This document shows, piece by piece, positions 10,690-22,595 of a DNA stretch of 64,000 nucleotides (positions are counted from its first letter, which is position 1; each line of letters starts with the position of its first letter). Origin of the DNA: Lathyrus oleraceus (taxonomy: Eukaryota > Streptophyta > Magnoliopsida > Fabales > Fabaceae); contig NC_066584.1 in NCBI RefSeq assembly GCF_024323335.1, forward strand, positions 420,833,819 through 420,897,818, given 5' to 3'. The position numbers and the translations under genes were made by a program. The notes under the pieces were generated by a model. The model ran no database searches, was not told the origin of the DNA, and saw only the letters and a program-made list of their open reading frames with translations.

Positions 10690-11440
10690 GAAAGTTTATC
10701 CTTGATATGTTCATCTTAACCGATGACAAATACTCTTTCCCTTCTGAGTTTATCCTTGATATGTTCACCCTAACAAGTGACAGATATTCTCTTTTTGGTA
10801 TTCTGCCTAGTAAAAAGGTAGTTGTAATCCCTGTTTCTTTCCCCAGAAAGTTAATCCTTGATATGTTCATCTTAACCGCTGACGGATTTCCTCATCTTTG
10901 TGGTCTTCTACCCAGTAACCGGTAGTTGTAAATCCTGCTTCCATTCGAAGTTTATCCTTGATATGTTCATCTTAGCCGGTGACATATATTCTCTTTTCGG
11001 TATTCTATCCAGCAACTGATAGATTTAATCCCCATTCCCCCCCTGCAGCGTTTATCCTTGATATGTTCATCCTAACCGATGACAGATATTCTCTTTTCTA
11101 GTTTTCTATCCAGTATCCGATTGATATAATTCCTACTTTTTCAGGTGGTTTATCCTTGATATGTTCATCTTAACCAATGACGGATATCCTTCCTAATATC
11201 CCCAGGTGAGTCTATCCTTGATATGTTCATCCTACCCGATGACGAATATTCTTCCCCTTTGAGTCTATCCTTGATATGTTCACTTTAATCATTGGCGAAT
11301 ATTCTCTTCCTTTGCGGTCTTCTGCCCAGTAACCGGTAGTTGTAAATCCTATTTGCCTTTTCACAGCAGGTTATTCTTACCCAGTAACTAGTAATGAATA
11401 TACCGCCTGTTTTCCCTCAGAGAGTCATCCTTGATATGTT
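10690..11440 (+). repeat. Tandem 3'-UTR repeat around TATCCTTGATATGTTCA
   Basis: About nine units with uneven spacing (roughly 50-160 bp). Each has TCCTTGATATGTT(C/T)A, then an ACC(G)GTGAC-like word and ATATTCTCTTT. Copies differ from each other, and the array is matched unit for unit in Ogre C (about 20650-21400). Ogre 3'-UTR arrays are known to seed satellite DNA in pea relatives. Confidence 0.8.
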
Positions 11441-12013
11441 TATCCTAACCGGTAACGGATGTCCTCTCTGCCAGATTATGTTATCTCCTTACCCAGTAAC
11501 TAGTAATGGATAATATAATTTTGTTCCTCCTATGTTGAAGATCATTTCTTCCCCCAGTTGAGCTTGAGTGCGTATTTCCTCGGTGAAATCGTTGTTTCAT
11601 GCTTGGGTTGAGCATTTCAGTTTTGTTACGATATATCCGTTTCCCCAGCAGATGTTCCTTTTATTCTCCGACTGAGTCTTTCCATTGATATATTTTCATG
11701 GAATCCCTCGTGTCCCCCATCAATCTTAAAGTTGTATCCTGACCTACGCATGACCTGTTTATCACCTAGAGTCTCTGTCTCCCCAGTGAGTTTTCCTTAC
11801 GGAATGCGTTATACTCATGCGGACTTTCAATCTCTTCGGATTCTTTTCCTTTGTGACAACATTTTCCCACACAAAGATTATTTTTGCATTCATTCATATG
11901 CATCATGAGCTCTCTTAGGGACCAAAATTTGTTTCTATATGTTGTTATTTAAGTCCATTCTACTGAGTCGATGCGAAGACTTTAACCTTCACCCCCTCGG
12001 CTAGAATGTCCTT

Positions 12014-12026
12014 AAATAGGGGCAGC
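12014..12026 (+). promoter_or_regulatory. Polypurine tract of Ogre B
   Basis: AAATAGGGGCAGC immediately before TGTAAGACCCC; identical in Ogre C. Confidence 0.85.
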
Positions 12027-13549
12027 TGTAAGACCCCAATTTTGACCCTAAGATCCCTCATGCTATTCTCATCATATGCATTAGCATTGGGATCACACCT
12101 TGGCACCCTCCTTACCCCTCTTTTATTGGGTTTGCATTGGGAGAGATCACCAAGTACATTTGATTGTATCATACTTCATTTTTTCTTCATTTGCTAACCA
12201 AAATACAAAAAATATGTCATTGTATAGCTTAACTCTTTTGTAGGTAGTGCACATGCTCACCTATGCTCTATCAAGTTCATATCTAGGGTTTGAGACCCTC
12301 ACTCCAAGGAGCTCAATCAAGAAATGGTTTACTATGGCTCTAAGTATCATATATGAATCCCCATGATCTTCACATGTTATTTTGATCAATAAATCATCAA
12401 GAGTTTGGAGTTGGTTTGCCTTGGAAATCCTAATTCATCTGGGTATCTTATGTAACTTCTTCAATACGTTTCTCTACCAATTGATCAAATATTTCAAGGG
12501 ATACTTCACATTTCATCATCTTATGCATATATGATCCTCCATGAGTCCAAAAATCCAAAAGAATATCAAGCTAGCAAGTTGGTTCATGGTGGTTGACCAG
12601 AGAAAGTCAACTAATCGAAATTGGGGTTCCCTAGACCCTAGACCCTATCTCCTACAATTTTTGTCATATGAAAATGATTCAAAGAGAAACGTTACTCTAA
12701 ATGACATTACAAACAACTTTCATGTTGAGGTAAAGAGTTAGTTTGGCTTGGAAAGTCATTTTTTATTGTGAAAAATTATAGGTCATTTTGTCTAAACCCT
12801 ATTTTGGAGGTCAACTTCCTAAGACCATAACTTACTCAATTTGTATTAGATGAAATCCATTCAAGTTTCTGATCAAATTAAAGATGTCTAATTCAAATTT
12901 GATGTTTGGAGGAAGTGAAAATTCAACTTTTAAATTCATGTGATATGAGGAAACATTATAGATCATTTTGGGCCAATACCATTGAACAAGTGATTTTCCT
13001 CAACTTCTAAAATGCATAACTCCTTCATGCTAAATCCAAATGAGGTCAAATTTGTGAGAAATTTTAAGGAATTTGATATAGCTACAACTTTGATGAAGGA
13101 ACTTTTTTCATTTGAAGTCCATAGAAAAATTTACTCAAGGTGGAAGAAGTGAATGTATGGCTTGATACTTAATTTTTTTTTTGATATGTTTGATTTTCCA
13201 AACTTCCACCTCAAAATTCAGCGTGATCCAAGCTTCAAATGAAAAAGTGTTCAACATAAAAGTTGTTCCACTTGATCTAACCTTTCCAAAAAGTACAAAT
13301 TCATCCCATTTGGACAAAGAATGAATGACTTGCTCATGGCTTAAAGTTGAAGGACCATTTGGAAGATTTGAAGTTCCTTTTCTCACACACGAATTGATGG
13401 CCTTTCCACATGACTTCAGCATTGCTTACACTCATTTTTGGACCTGAATGCATCATTACATGGGCCTATCACACACCCATGCATCCATTCAAAGGCAATT
13501 GCTATTTTTGGAGTTTTGAAAGAAGTGTGCAATTATCAATGACCTTGGC

Positions 13550-13557
13550 TATAAATA
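13550..13557 (+). promoter_or_regulatory. Predicted TATA box of Ogre B LTR
   Basis: TATAAATA followed by GAAGCCCTCTCACTC; the same sequence is in LTR C. Confidence 0.6.
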
Positions 13558-15667
13558 GAAGCCCTCTCACTCAGAATTGAGGACCCTTGCGCGCCATCTT
13601 TGAAGCTACAACCCTAAACCTCCACATTCAAAGGATAAACTTGGTGATTTTCATTGAAAATTGAGTTTGAAATCTCCCACTGTTTTGAGATTCAAACTCT
13701 AAGAGTTCTTCTTCTTCCTTGATCAATTTGAACTCCATGAAGCATCCAAAGCAAGGCCAAACACAATTAAGAGCAAGATCGTGTCCATCTGAACCTGCAG
13801 TGAAGGTGAATTTCTGAATTTTTCATCTCTTCACTTCTCACTCAATTCTCCACTATTCTTGTTGATTTTTGGTTGTCTAAAGTCCTACCAATGTAGGCAA
13901 CAAGATTGGGTTGCTTAGAGGTCAAACCGAAGCAACTCAGATCATGATCCTCAAAATTCAACTCCATGTATCTTACTATATACTTGGAGTTAGGTGAAAT
14001 TGAGAACAGATTCGAGCTCCTGAGCATTTTTACTTTAAATTCATGTCCTCCTTTTTTATTTTGGTGATGGTTGAAGGTGGACCAGTCTGGTGAGGTCCAC
14101 CGGAGAATAAGTCAAATTACAATTGCTTAACATAGCGCTAAATTTTGACCCAAAAGCATAGCATTCTAGTAAGTGAGATTGTAAGTCTCCCCCCTTTCAT
14201 GATATTGTGTGGAAACTTGGCCTTTTTTCCTTCCTTTGGAAGATGTCTTGATTCAAGGATCCATGCTTGTGAATAGAGGGTTAAGTATTCTCCCAAGAAT
14301 GACTTAATCAATAAAAAAGCAAAAGCAATACTAACTTCTAATCATATAACATCTGACTAACTTTTAATTTTAAGTCATTTAATTTATGCACTTTAAATTC
14401 AAGTCTTTATCATTTGCCATTATTCATACCATTTAACTTGTTTACTTTAATACCATTTTCACTTTGCTCACTTGAGCCATATTTTGTGATTATATTGTGA
14501 TCATATATACTTGTTTGTGTATTTTGTTTGTGTTTGTGGTCTTTTTGACCTTAATGTACATAATAACAACAAAAAAACCCTTAAAAAATGTTTGTGTGGA
14601 CTGTTGGATTGGATCTGAGATATTGGACTTAGAATTAGGCAACATACCCTATGCAAAAGGACTTGGCCAATGGCAACTATTCTGGAGCCAGTCATTGAGA
14701 ATTGAACTTTCATCTAAAGCAAGTATTGAGATCCCTCTTGAGTTCATCTGCTACATGGTCTTGATGCAATTTCTACTTCGAACCTGTGTCTAATGCATTA
14801 TTCTGAGCCATTCAAGGAGTACGTCATCTGATACATGAGAGATTATGAAGAAGATCATGGAGTTGCTAAGATTGGATGTGGCTATCTTTATTTGATGCCC
14901 TGCTCTTCACCTTTCTATTTTGTGTATTAATATTGCTTGATTCTAAAGCCCAAGGGAAAATTGGGTTTCTATATGACATTCTTGTCTATTGGATTGCATC
15001 CCATTGGTTAGATCTTTTCAACTATTAACTTTTAAATTTCTGCTTAGGATTAGTCTCTTCATATCTTCTCCGCTTATTTAATTTCAAATCTCTCCCTCCT
15101 TTCAAAATCTTCTTTGCTTGTGAGTTCTAAACTATGACTTGGTTACATCTTAGAAACTTTGGCCTTATACCATTGCATTTTTCAAACTCTTTTTCCTGAA
15201 CAAACTTGTAAATGAACTTAACCATACTTGACTTAAAATTTCAAAAGACAAGAAGAACTAATGCCCATTCAAACTCTTTTAGGCCCTTTGTGCCTCTTTC
15301 AAACTTAAACTTTTGTTAAAAGCAACCCATTCACTTTGAAATGGTTACCACGAACTACGAGGTTTTGATCCCTCATTTTATGTTGGTACGTAGGCACAAG
15401 TCTGAAGGTCTTGTCAAACAAAAAAATATAATTAATATATTCTTTTCTCATCCCCACACTCTATTTATTGCAAACATATTTTATACCAAAACACATGTAC
15501 ACACAAAAAAGGGCTTCCTAGGAGTACCTAGGACACTTTGGGTGCTAACACCTTCCCTCTGTGTAATCAACCCCCTTACTTGTAATCTCTGGCATTTTAT
15601 TAGTTTTGATTTGAAAACTTCTTATCTTTGGGTTTTGTTCGTACTTTTCCCTTTTTCCCTTGGAAAC

Positions 15668-15673
15668 AATAAA
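15668..15673 (+). terminator. Predicted poly(A) signal of Ogre B LTR
   Basis: AATAAA, followed by AGCGC and GTGGCAACTCTGG; about 75 bp before the LTR end, shared with LTR C. Confidence 0.5.
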
Positions 15674-15746
15674 AGCGCAGTGGCAACTCTGGTTTAATTG
15701 ATATTAAGCATATCCATAGCTTAATGGTCATGAATTTACCGCTACA

Positions 15747-16556
15747 CTATGCAAAGCTTTCGTCTTCTTTTGGATCATCTTGATCTTCTCAGAAGTTTGT
15801 TGCATAATCTCCAGTCTAATCACCACACTCTCGCCAGATTCATGCCAACATAAAGGTTTCCTACACCTCTTACCATACAACACCTCAAATGAGGTCATCC
15901 CAATACTTGAATGCAAGCTGTTATTGTTAGTGAACTCAATCAGCGACAAGTAGCAATCCTAAGCACCTTATTGTTCTAGCATACAAGACCTCCTCAGATC
16001 CTCCAATGATTGGATAATCCTCTCTATTTGACCAACAATCTGCAGGTAATAAGTGGAACTTAACTTCAGCATAGTACCTAAAGCTTCTTGCAAACCCTTC
16101 CAAAATCTCGACGTGAAACTCATATGTCTATCTGACACAATGCTCGGCGAAATACCATGCAGACTAATAATCTTCTCAATATACAACTCAAGTAACTTAT
16201 GTAAAGAATAACTGATCTTAATTGGTAGGAAATGAATCAATTTAGTAAGCGTATCAACAATCACCCAAATAGAATCACAACCTTTCACCGTCTTCGATAA
16301 ACTCGTCATGGAATCAATGGAAATGATATCCCACTTCCACTCTGGATTACTCAATGGTTGCATCAGATCCAACGACTTCTGATGTCCAATTCTCAGCTTT
16401 TGACAAGTAAGACAAGCATAGATAAACTCAACTACTTCCTTTTTCGTTCCTGGCCACCAAAATGATTTCTTTAAGTCTTTATACATCTTAGTGGCACATG
16501 GATGAATACTCAAGTCACTTCTGCTACCCTCCTCAAGAATACTCTTCTTAAGCTCA
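15747..16556 (-). pseudogene. Tekay/Del integrase fragment (copy 1 of duplicated piece)
   Basis: Read on the minus strand it gives the chromovirus integrase: zinc-binding residues (CATKMYKDLKKSFWWPG, then CLTCQK), a core with SIDSMTSLS, a middle catalytic motif SDRHMSF and IGQIERIIQ, then an SLIEFTNNNSLHSSIG segment after a frame break near 15955. The order and wording match the intact Tekay polyprotein at 47235-51605. The piece is cut by the Ogre B LTR at one end and by Ogre C pol at 16556/16557 at the other. It is nearly identical to 31455-32260, the main evidence for the block duplication. Confidence 0.88.
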
Positions 16557-19091
16557 GTAAATGTATATTTGGTGTTCGTTCTGGTAAGTTGTTGGGCTTT
16601 ATTGTCAGCGAGAAAGGTATTGAAGTTTATCCTACCAAGGTTAAAGCAATACAAGAAATGCTTGCGCCCAAAATTGAGAAGCAAGTCAGGGGTTTTCTCG
16701 TCCGCTTGATATATATCTCAAGATTCATTTCACACATGACTGCTACGTGTGCGCCTATATTCAAGCTCCTTCGGAAAGATCAGTCTTGTGATTGGACCGG
16801 AGATTTCCAGAAAGCTTTTGACAGTATCAAAGAATATCTTCTTGAGCCTCCGATTCTATCTCTGCCTGTTGAAGGAAGACCATTGATCATGTATTTGACT
16901 GTGCTCGAGGAGAGTATGGGTTGTGTTCTAGGTCAGCAAGAGGAAACTGGAAAGAAAGAATATGATATTTACTACCTCAGTAAGAAATTCACCGACTGTG
17001 AGACTCGGTATTCTATGCTTGAGAAGACTTGTTGCGCATTAGCTTGGGCTGCTAAGCGTCTACGTCAATATATGTTGAATCATACCACTTGGTTGATATC
17101 CAAAATGGATCCAATCAAGTATATTTTCGAAAAGCCTGCTTTAACTAGGAGGATTTCCCGTTGGCATATGTTGTTCTCAGAGTATGATATCGAATACCGA
17201 TCTCAGAAAGCGATCAAAGGTAGTGTCTTAGCTGACTATTTGGCTCACCAACCAATTGAAGATTATCAGTCAGTGCAGTATGATATTCCTGATGAAGAGA
17301 TCTTGTACCTGAAAATGTAACATTGTGATGAACCATTGCTTGAAGAAGGCCCAAAACCTGGTTCCCATTGGGGTATGATATTTGATGGAGTTGTTAATCA
17401 ATATGGTAATGGCATTGGGGCAGTAATCATTACTCCTCAAGGCACGCATTTTCCGTTTACAACTAGATTGACTTTCAAGTGTACAAATAATATGGCTGAG
17501 TATGAAGCTTGCATTATGGGGCTTGGATAGGCCATTGATCTCAGAATCAAGTATTTGGACGTCTATGGAGATTCAACTTTGGTTGTGAATCAAATCAAAG
17601 GTGAATGGAAGACAAATCAACCCGGTTTGATACCATATAGAGACTACGCAAGGAGAATTTCAACTTTATTTACAAAGGTTGAATTTCATCATATCCCTCG
17701 AGATGAAAATCGGATGGCAGATGCTCTTGCAACATTGGCTTCAATGATTGTGGTGAAGTATTGGAATGAAGTTCCCAATTTGGCTATGATGCATCATTAT
17801 AGGCCAGCTCATATGTTTACTGTTGAATACATCAGAGATGAAAAGCCGTGGTATTTTGATATCAAGTACTTCCTCCAAAGTCATTTTTACTCACCTGGGG
17901 CATCTTTGAAAGATAAGAAGACTTTGAGAAGACTGGCTGGAAACTTCTACCTGAATGGTGATGTGCTTTACAAGAGAAATTTAGATATGGTTCTACTCAG
18001 ATGTGTGGATAGACACGAAGCAGACCGATTAATGGCTGAAGTCCATGAAGGTTCCTTCGGTACTCATTCCAATGGACATGCTATGGCAAAGAAGATGTTG
18101 AAAACAGGTTATTATTGGTTGACAATGGAATATGACTGTTGCAAGTTTGTGAAGAAATGCCACAAGTGTAAAATTTATGCAGATAAGATTCATATTCCTC
18201 TGAAACTTTTGAACGTCATTTCCTCCCCATGGCCCTTCTCCATGTGGGGAATTGACATGATTGGCATGATTGAGCCCAAAGCTTCAAATGGACATCGTTT
18301 CATTTTGGTGGCTATTGACTACTTCACAAAATGGGTTGAAGCGGCATCGTATGCGAATGTGACCAACCAAGTTGTTGTAAGGTTCATCAAGAATAAGATT
18401 ATATGCCGTTATGGTGTACCAAGTAAGATCATTACTAACAACGAACTTGAATAATAATATGGTGGAAGCTCTTTGCAAAGACTTCAAGATTGCATATCAT
18501 AATTCTTCTCCCTACAAATCGAAGATGAATGGGGCTGTCGAAGCTGCAAACAAGAACATCAAGAAGGTCATCCAAAAGATGGTTGTGACGTACAAAGATT
18601 GGCACGAGATGCTTCCATTTACTTTGCATGGGTATCGTACATCCATTCTTACTTCAACAGGGGAAACCCCTTTCTCACTTGTTTATGGCATGGAAGTTAT
18701 GCTCCCATTAGAAGTTGAGATCCCATCATTACATATGCTGAGGGAAGCCAAGTTGACTGAGGTTGAATGGTGTCAAACCAGGTATGACCAGCTGAATTTG
18801 ATCGAAGAGAAGAGATTGACTGTCATGTGTCATGGTCAGTTATATCAACAGAGAATGAAGAAGGCATTTGATAAGAAGGTCAGGCCTTGTGTATTCAGAG
18901 AAGGTGACCTTAGGCTCAAGAAGATTCTATCTTTCAAACCAGATTCTATGGTAAAATGGACTCCTAATTATGAAGGCCCATATGTTGTTAAGAGAGCCTT
19001 TTCAGGCGGTGCTTTGATTCTTACAACTATGGATGGTGAAGAGTTCACTCATCCTGTAAATGCTGATGTAGTCAAGAAATACTTCTCCTAA
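16557..19091 (+). pseudogene. Ogre C pol: RT thumb, RNase H, archaeal-type RNase H, integrase (broken)
   Basis: The first segment (to TAA 17318-17320) has the RT thumb and the RT-linked RNase H (SRFISHMTATCAP, YYLSKKFTDCETRYS, CCALAWAAKRLRQYM). The archaeal-type RNase H follows with DGVVNQ, NMAEYEA, YGDSTL and MADALA retained, interrupted by TAG 17528-17530 at a Glu codon of copy A. The integrase has its zinc-binding domain (VHEGSFGTHSNGH...CHKC) and Asp 18254-18256, but the middle Asp is Asn at 18437-18439 and a deletion of about 5 bp right after it shifts the frame. The rest (AVEAANKN with Glu, through GYRTSILTS and the C-terminal domain) ends at TAA 19089-19091. None of its disabling changes is shared with Ogre A, so the two decayed separately. 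Confidence 0.92.
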
Positions 19092-20649
19092 AAAGAAAAG
19101 AACAACTCGCTAAGTTGAAAACCCGAAAGGGCGACTTAGGAAAAAATGAGTGTCTCTGTGGATTGAAAACGCGAAAGGGTGATCCAGGAAAAAATTAGAG
19201 ACATAAAACAGAAAATTGACCCCGATAAATTGAGTACCCCACCTTGGGGAAATTTATGCAAAAATTAGGGATTATGGCAAGTAACTACAAGGTGGTTAAT
19301 CTTCAGTCTTGAAGACTTTCTTGAGAATAATGATTGGTTCTAATTCACCTTTAACCAAAGCCAAGAGCACAGTGGATATTGAAGGCGGTAGAAGGATTAG
19401 TGATCATTGTAGTCAATGTAGCCCTTTTCCATGTAAATTACCATTTTTCAACTTTTGTAAAGACCTATGGAGTCTTGTCATTTACACTCTACCATTCTAT
19501 TAAATAAAGTTGAGCTTTTTATCCAATTGTTTCGACTCTTATTTATTCAGCCAATTAGAATTAATTTTATTGTGATCATTTTGAAATTAAAGTTTTAAAA
19601 TAAAAAGCATGTTTTCTTAAATAATAAAAGCAGTTACTTTTAAAAAAAAAGCAACTAAGGGAATGTCAATAACAGTTTGAAAAGCGGTAAGCCCTAGATG
19701 CGAAACATTGTTGGTTTTAACCCCAAGCAGTTGGCATGATCTCTGTTTATTCCCAAGCCGCATTTCAGCGTCTCCAGCCGGGTTTTGTTGGTATCCCCAA
19801 CTGAGTTCGCAATTTCCTCCCTCGGGTTGTAGGCGCGTCATCGCAGCAGTTTACATGACTCGGCATATTTTGTTCCCCCTCAAGTCGCCATCAGAGTTGT
19901 CCCTAACCTCTGTTAGCCCTGATTCTTGAGCAGTATTTTCGATCCTCTACAAGGTTGTCTCCCATTTTATATGGTGTTGACCTAAAATTCCCCATAGAAT
20001 TGGTAATGCAGTTTCCTCAGCAGATCGTCTCCTCTTTTCCCCAGCTAGGGTTGAGCCTTTGAGGTGGTCGATTCTCTCCAGCAGTTATTTCCCTCCTTTG
20101 AGGATTGACGGAGTATTGTATGGATGGCGTAGTCCAGTGACATTCGTATCCTTTGTGATCATTTTGTCGGCATAATCTTCATATAAACACATACATATAC
20201 ATATACATTCATAAATTTCATCATTACATAATACACTTTGTGATTCATTGTTTCCCTGATCCTCTGCTATGGTGGTATCTTTTCACCACATAGATTTGGT
20301 TTGTCTGTCCTCTTTCAATTGTAGAGTGTCTGCCCCTTAAGTAGAAAGAATTTAACCTTTCTCATTCCCATTGAGTTATTTCCTCATGGATGATTATTGT
20401 TTCAGTTTCCTCTCCGGTTGATTATCTGGATGGAACCACTCCCCTTGAGTTATATCCTCATTGGGTCGAGTCTTTGATTGACCGTTCCTTTCTAGATTTT
20501 ACCTAGATGGATGCTTTTGGTTCCCTAAGAGTCTTTTACCCAATAGCTGGTAATATTCTTCTCAATTTGCAAGTATTTCACCTTTTGCCCAATACCCGAC
20601 AAAAGTAACCCTTTGTCTCCCTAGCGGATTCATTTTCACGTCACCCAGA

Positions 20650-21400
20650 AAGTTTATTCTTGATATGTTCATCTTAACCGATGACGGATACTCTTTCCCT
20701 TCTGAGTTTATCCTTGATATGTTCACCCTAACCGGTGACAAATATTCTCTTTTTGGTATTCTGCCTAGTGAAAAGGTAGTTGTAATCCCGGTTTCTTTCC
20801 CCAGAGAGTTAATCCTTAATATGTTCATCTTAACCGGTGACAAATTTCCTCATCTTTGAGGTCTTCTACCCAGTAACCGGTAGTTGTAAATCCTGCTTCG
20901 CTTTGAAGTTTATCCTTGATATGTTCATCTTAACCGGTGACAGGTATTCTCTTTTCGGTATTCTATCCAGCAACTGATAGATGTAATCCCTATTCCTCCC
21001 ACGTAGAGTTTATCCTTGATATGTTCATCCTAACTAGTGACGGATATTCTCTTTTTTGGTTCTCTATCCAGTACCCGATAGATATAATTCCTACTTTTTC
21101 AGGCGGTTTATCCTTGATATGTTCATCTTAACTAATGTCAAATATCCTTCCTAATGTCCCCAGGTGAGTCTATCCTTGATATGTTCATCCTACCCGATAA
21201 TGGATATTCTTCCCCTTTGAGTCTATCCTTGATATGTTCTCTTTAATCAGTGGCAGATGTTCTCTTCCTTTGTGGTCTTCTGCCCAGTAACAGGTAGTTG
21301 TAAATCTTATTTGTCTTTTCCCAGCAGGTTATTCTTACCCAGTAACTGGTAATGAATATACCTCCTATTTTCCCTCAGCGAGTCATCCTTGATATGTTTA
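20650..21400 (+). repeat. Tandem 3'-UTR repeat, Ogre C copy
   Basis: Same unit series as in Ogre B (10690-11440): TCCTTGATATGTT(C/T)A followed by ACCGGTGAC-like and CAGTAACCGGTAG words. Point differences from B show slow divergence after duplication. Confidence 0.8.
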
Positions 21401-21971
21401 CCCTAACCGGTAACAGATGTCCTCTCTTCCAGATTATGTTATCTCCTTACCCAGTAACCGATAATGGATAATATAATTTTGTTCCTCCTGTGTTGAAGAT
21501 AATTTCTTCCCTCAGTTGAGCTTGAGTGCGTATTTCCTCAGTGAAATCGTCGTTTCCTGCTTGGGTTGAGCATATCAGTTTTGTTATGATCTACCCGTTT
21601 CCCCAACAAATGTTCCTTTTATTCTCCGGCTGAGTCATTCCATTGATTTATTTTCATGGAATCCCTCGTGTCCCCCAGCAGTCTTAAAGTCGTAGCCTGG
21701 CCTACGCATGACCTTTTTATCCCCAAGAGTCTTTGTCTCCTGAGTGAGTTTTCCTTACGGAATGCGTTACACTCCTGCGGACTTTCAGTCTCTTCAGATT
21801 CTTTTCCTTTGTGGCAACTTTTTCCCCCACAAAGATTATTTTTGTATTCATTCATATGCAGAATGAGGTCTCTTAGGGACCAAAATTTGTTTCTATATAT
21901 TGTTATTTAAGTCCATTCTACTGAGTCGATGCGAAGATTTTAACATTCACCCCCTCAGTTAGAATGTCCTT

Positions 21972-21984
21972 AAATAGGGGCAGC
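21972..21984 (+). promoter_or_regulatory. Polypurine tract of Ogre C
   Basis: AAATAGGGGCAGC directly before TGTAAGACCCC of LTR C. Confidence 0.85.
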
Positions 21985-22595
21985 TGTAAGACCCCAATTT
22001 CGACCCGAAGATCCCTCATGCTATTCTCATCATATGCATTAGCATTGGGATCACACCTTGGCACCCTCCTTACCCCTCTTTCATTGGGTTTGCACTTGGA
22101 GACATACTTCATTTTTTCTTTATTTACTAACCAAAATACCAAAAATATATCATTGTATAGCTTAACTCTTTTGTAGGTAGTGCACATGCTCACCTATGCT
22201 CTATCAAGTTCATATCTAGGTTTTGAGACCCTCACTGCAAGGAGCTCAATCAAGAAATGGTTTACTATGGCTCTAAGTATCATATATGAATCCCTATGAT
22301 CTTCACATATTATTTTGATCAAGAAATCATTAAGAGTTTGGAGTTGGTTTGCCTTGGAAACCCTAATTCATCTGGGTATCTTATGTAACATCTTCAACAT
22401 GTTTCTCCACCAATTAATCAAATATTTCAAGGGATACTTCACATTTCATCATCTTATGCATATATGATCCTCCATGAGTCCCAAAATCCAAGAGAATATC
22501 AAGCTAGCAAGTTGGTTCATGGTGGTTGACCAGAGAAAGTCAACTAATCAAAATTGGGGTTCCCTAAACCCTATCTCCTAAATTTTTTGTCATAT
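21985..22595 (+). mobile_element. Ogre C LTR, left segment
   Basis: Begins TGTAAGACCCC; collinear with LTR B 12027 onward until GTCATAT, where the solo LTR is inserted. The last five bases (22591-22595, CATAT) are the target duplication. Confidence 0.9.
22591..22595. repeat. Target site duplication CATAT, left
   Basis: CATAT stands immediately before TGTAAGACCCC of the solo LTR and again directly after its CGCTACA end at 27482-27486. The uninterrupted site is visible in LTR B near 12665-12680 (GTCATATGAAAATG). Confidence 0.92.

Larger units (their letters stand above)
10581..12026 (+). mobile_element. Ogre B 3' UTR, truncated on the left by Ogre A
   Basis: Begins right after the A LTR inside a CCCAGTAGCTGG context that is uninterrupted in Ogre C near 20530-20545, and then stays collinear with Ogre C up to the polypurine tract. 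No gene is present. Nine units built around TATCCTTGATATGTTCA (about 10690-11430), each followed by a CTTAACCGGTGAC-like segment, make up most of it. The pol of B must lie left of the window, beyond Ogre A. Confidence 0.85.
12027..15746 (+). mobile_element. Ogre B LTR (3720 bp, internally deleted)
   Basis: Starts TGTAAGACCCC and ends AATTTACCGCTACA. It aligns with LTR C (21985-31454 minus the solo insertion) over its whole length, at roughly 95% by eye in the parts compared. It lacks about 1011 bp present in C as 28925-29935; the B junction is at 14107/14108. Conversely, about 120 bp near 14940-15060 are missing from C. It has a TATA box (13550-13557) and a poly(A) signal (15668-15673). The subfamily differs from LTR A in its first 150 bp. 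Confidence 0.9.
19092..21984 (+). other. Ogre C 3' untranslated region
   Basis: Starts with the same two-unit GAAAACCCGAAAGGGCG repeat as Ogre A, then AT-rich and CCCCAG-rich stretches, then the CTTGATATGTTCA array (about 20650-21400) and the conserved pre-polypurine block (about 21861-21894). Collinear with Ogre B's remaining 3' UTR from about 20530. No gene is seen. Confidence 0.82.

Noticed and set aside
14497..14793. 98-codon ORF with a hydrophobic start in LTR B, also in LTR C (30339-30608)
   Set aside because: Conserved only because the LTRs are copies; the frame differs in length between them and the N-terminal hydrophobic run comes from T-rich LTR sequence.
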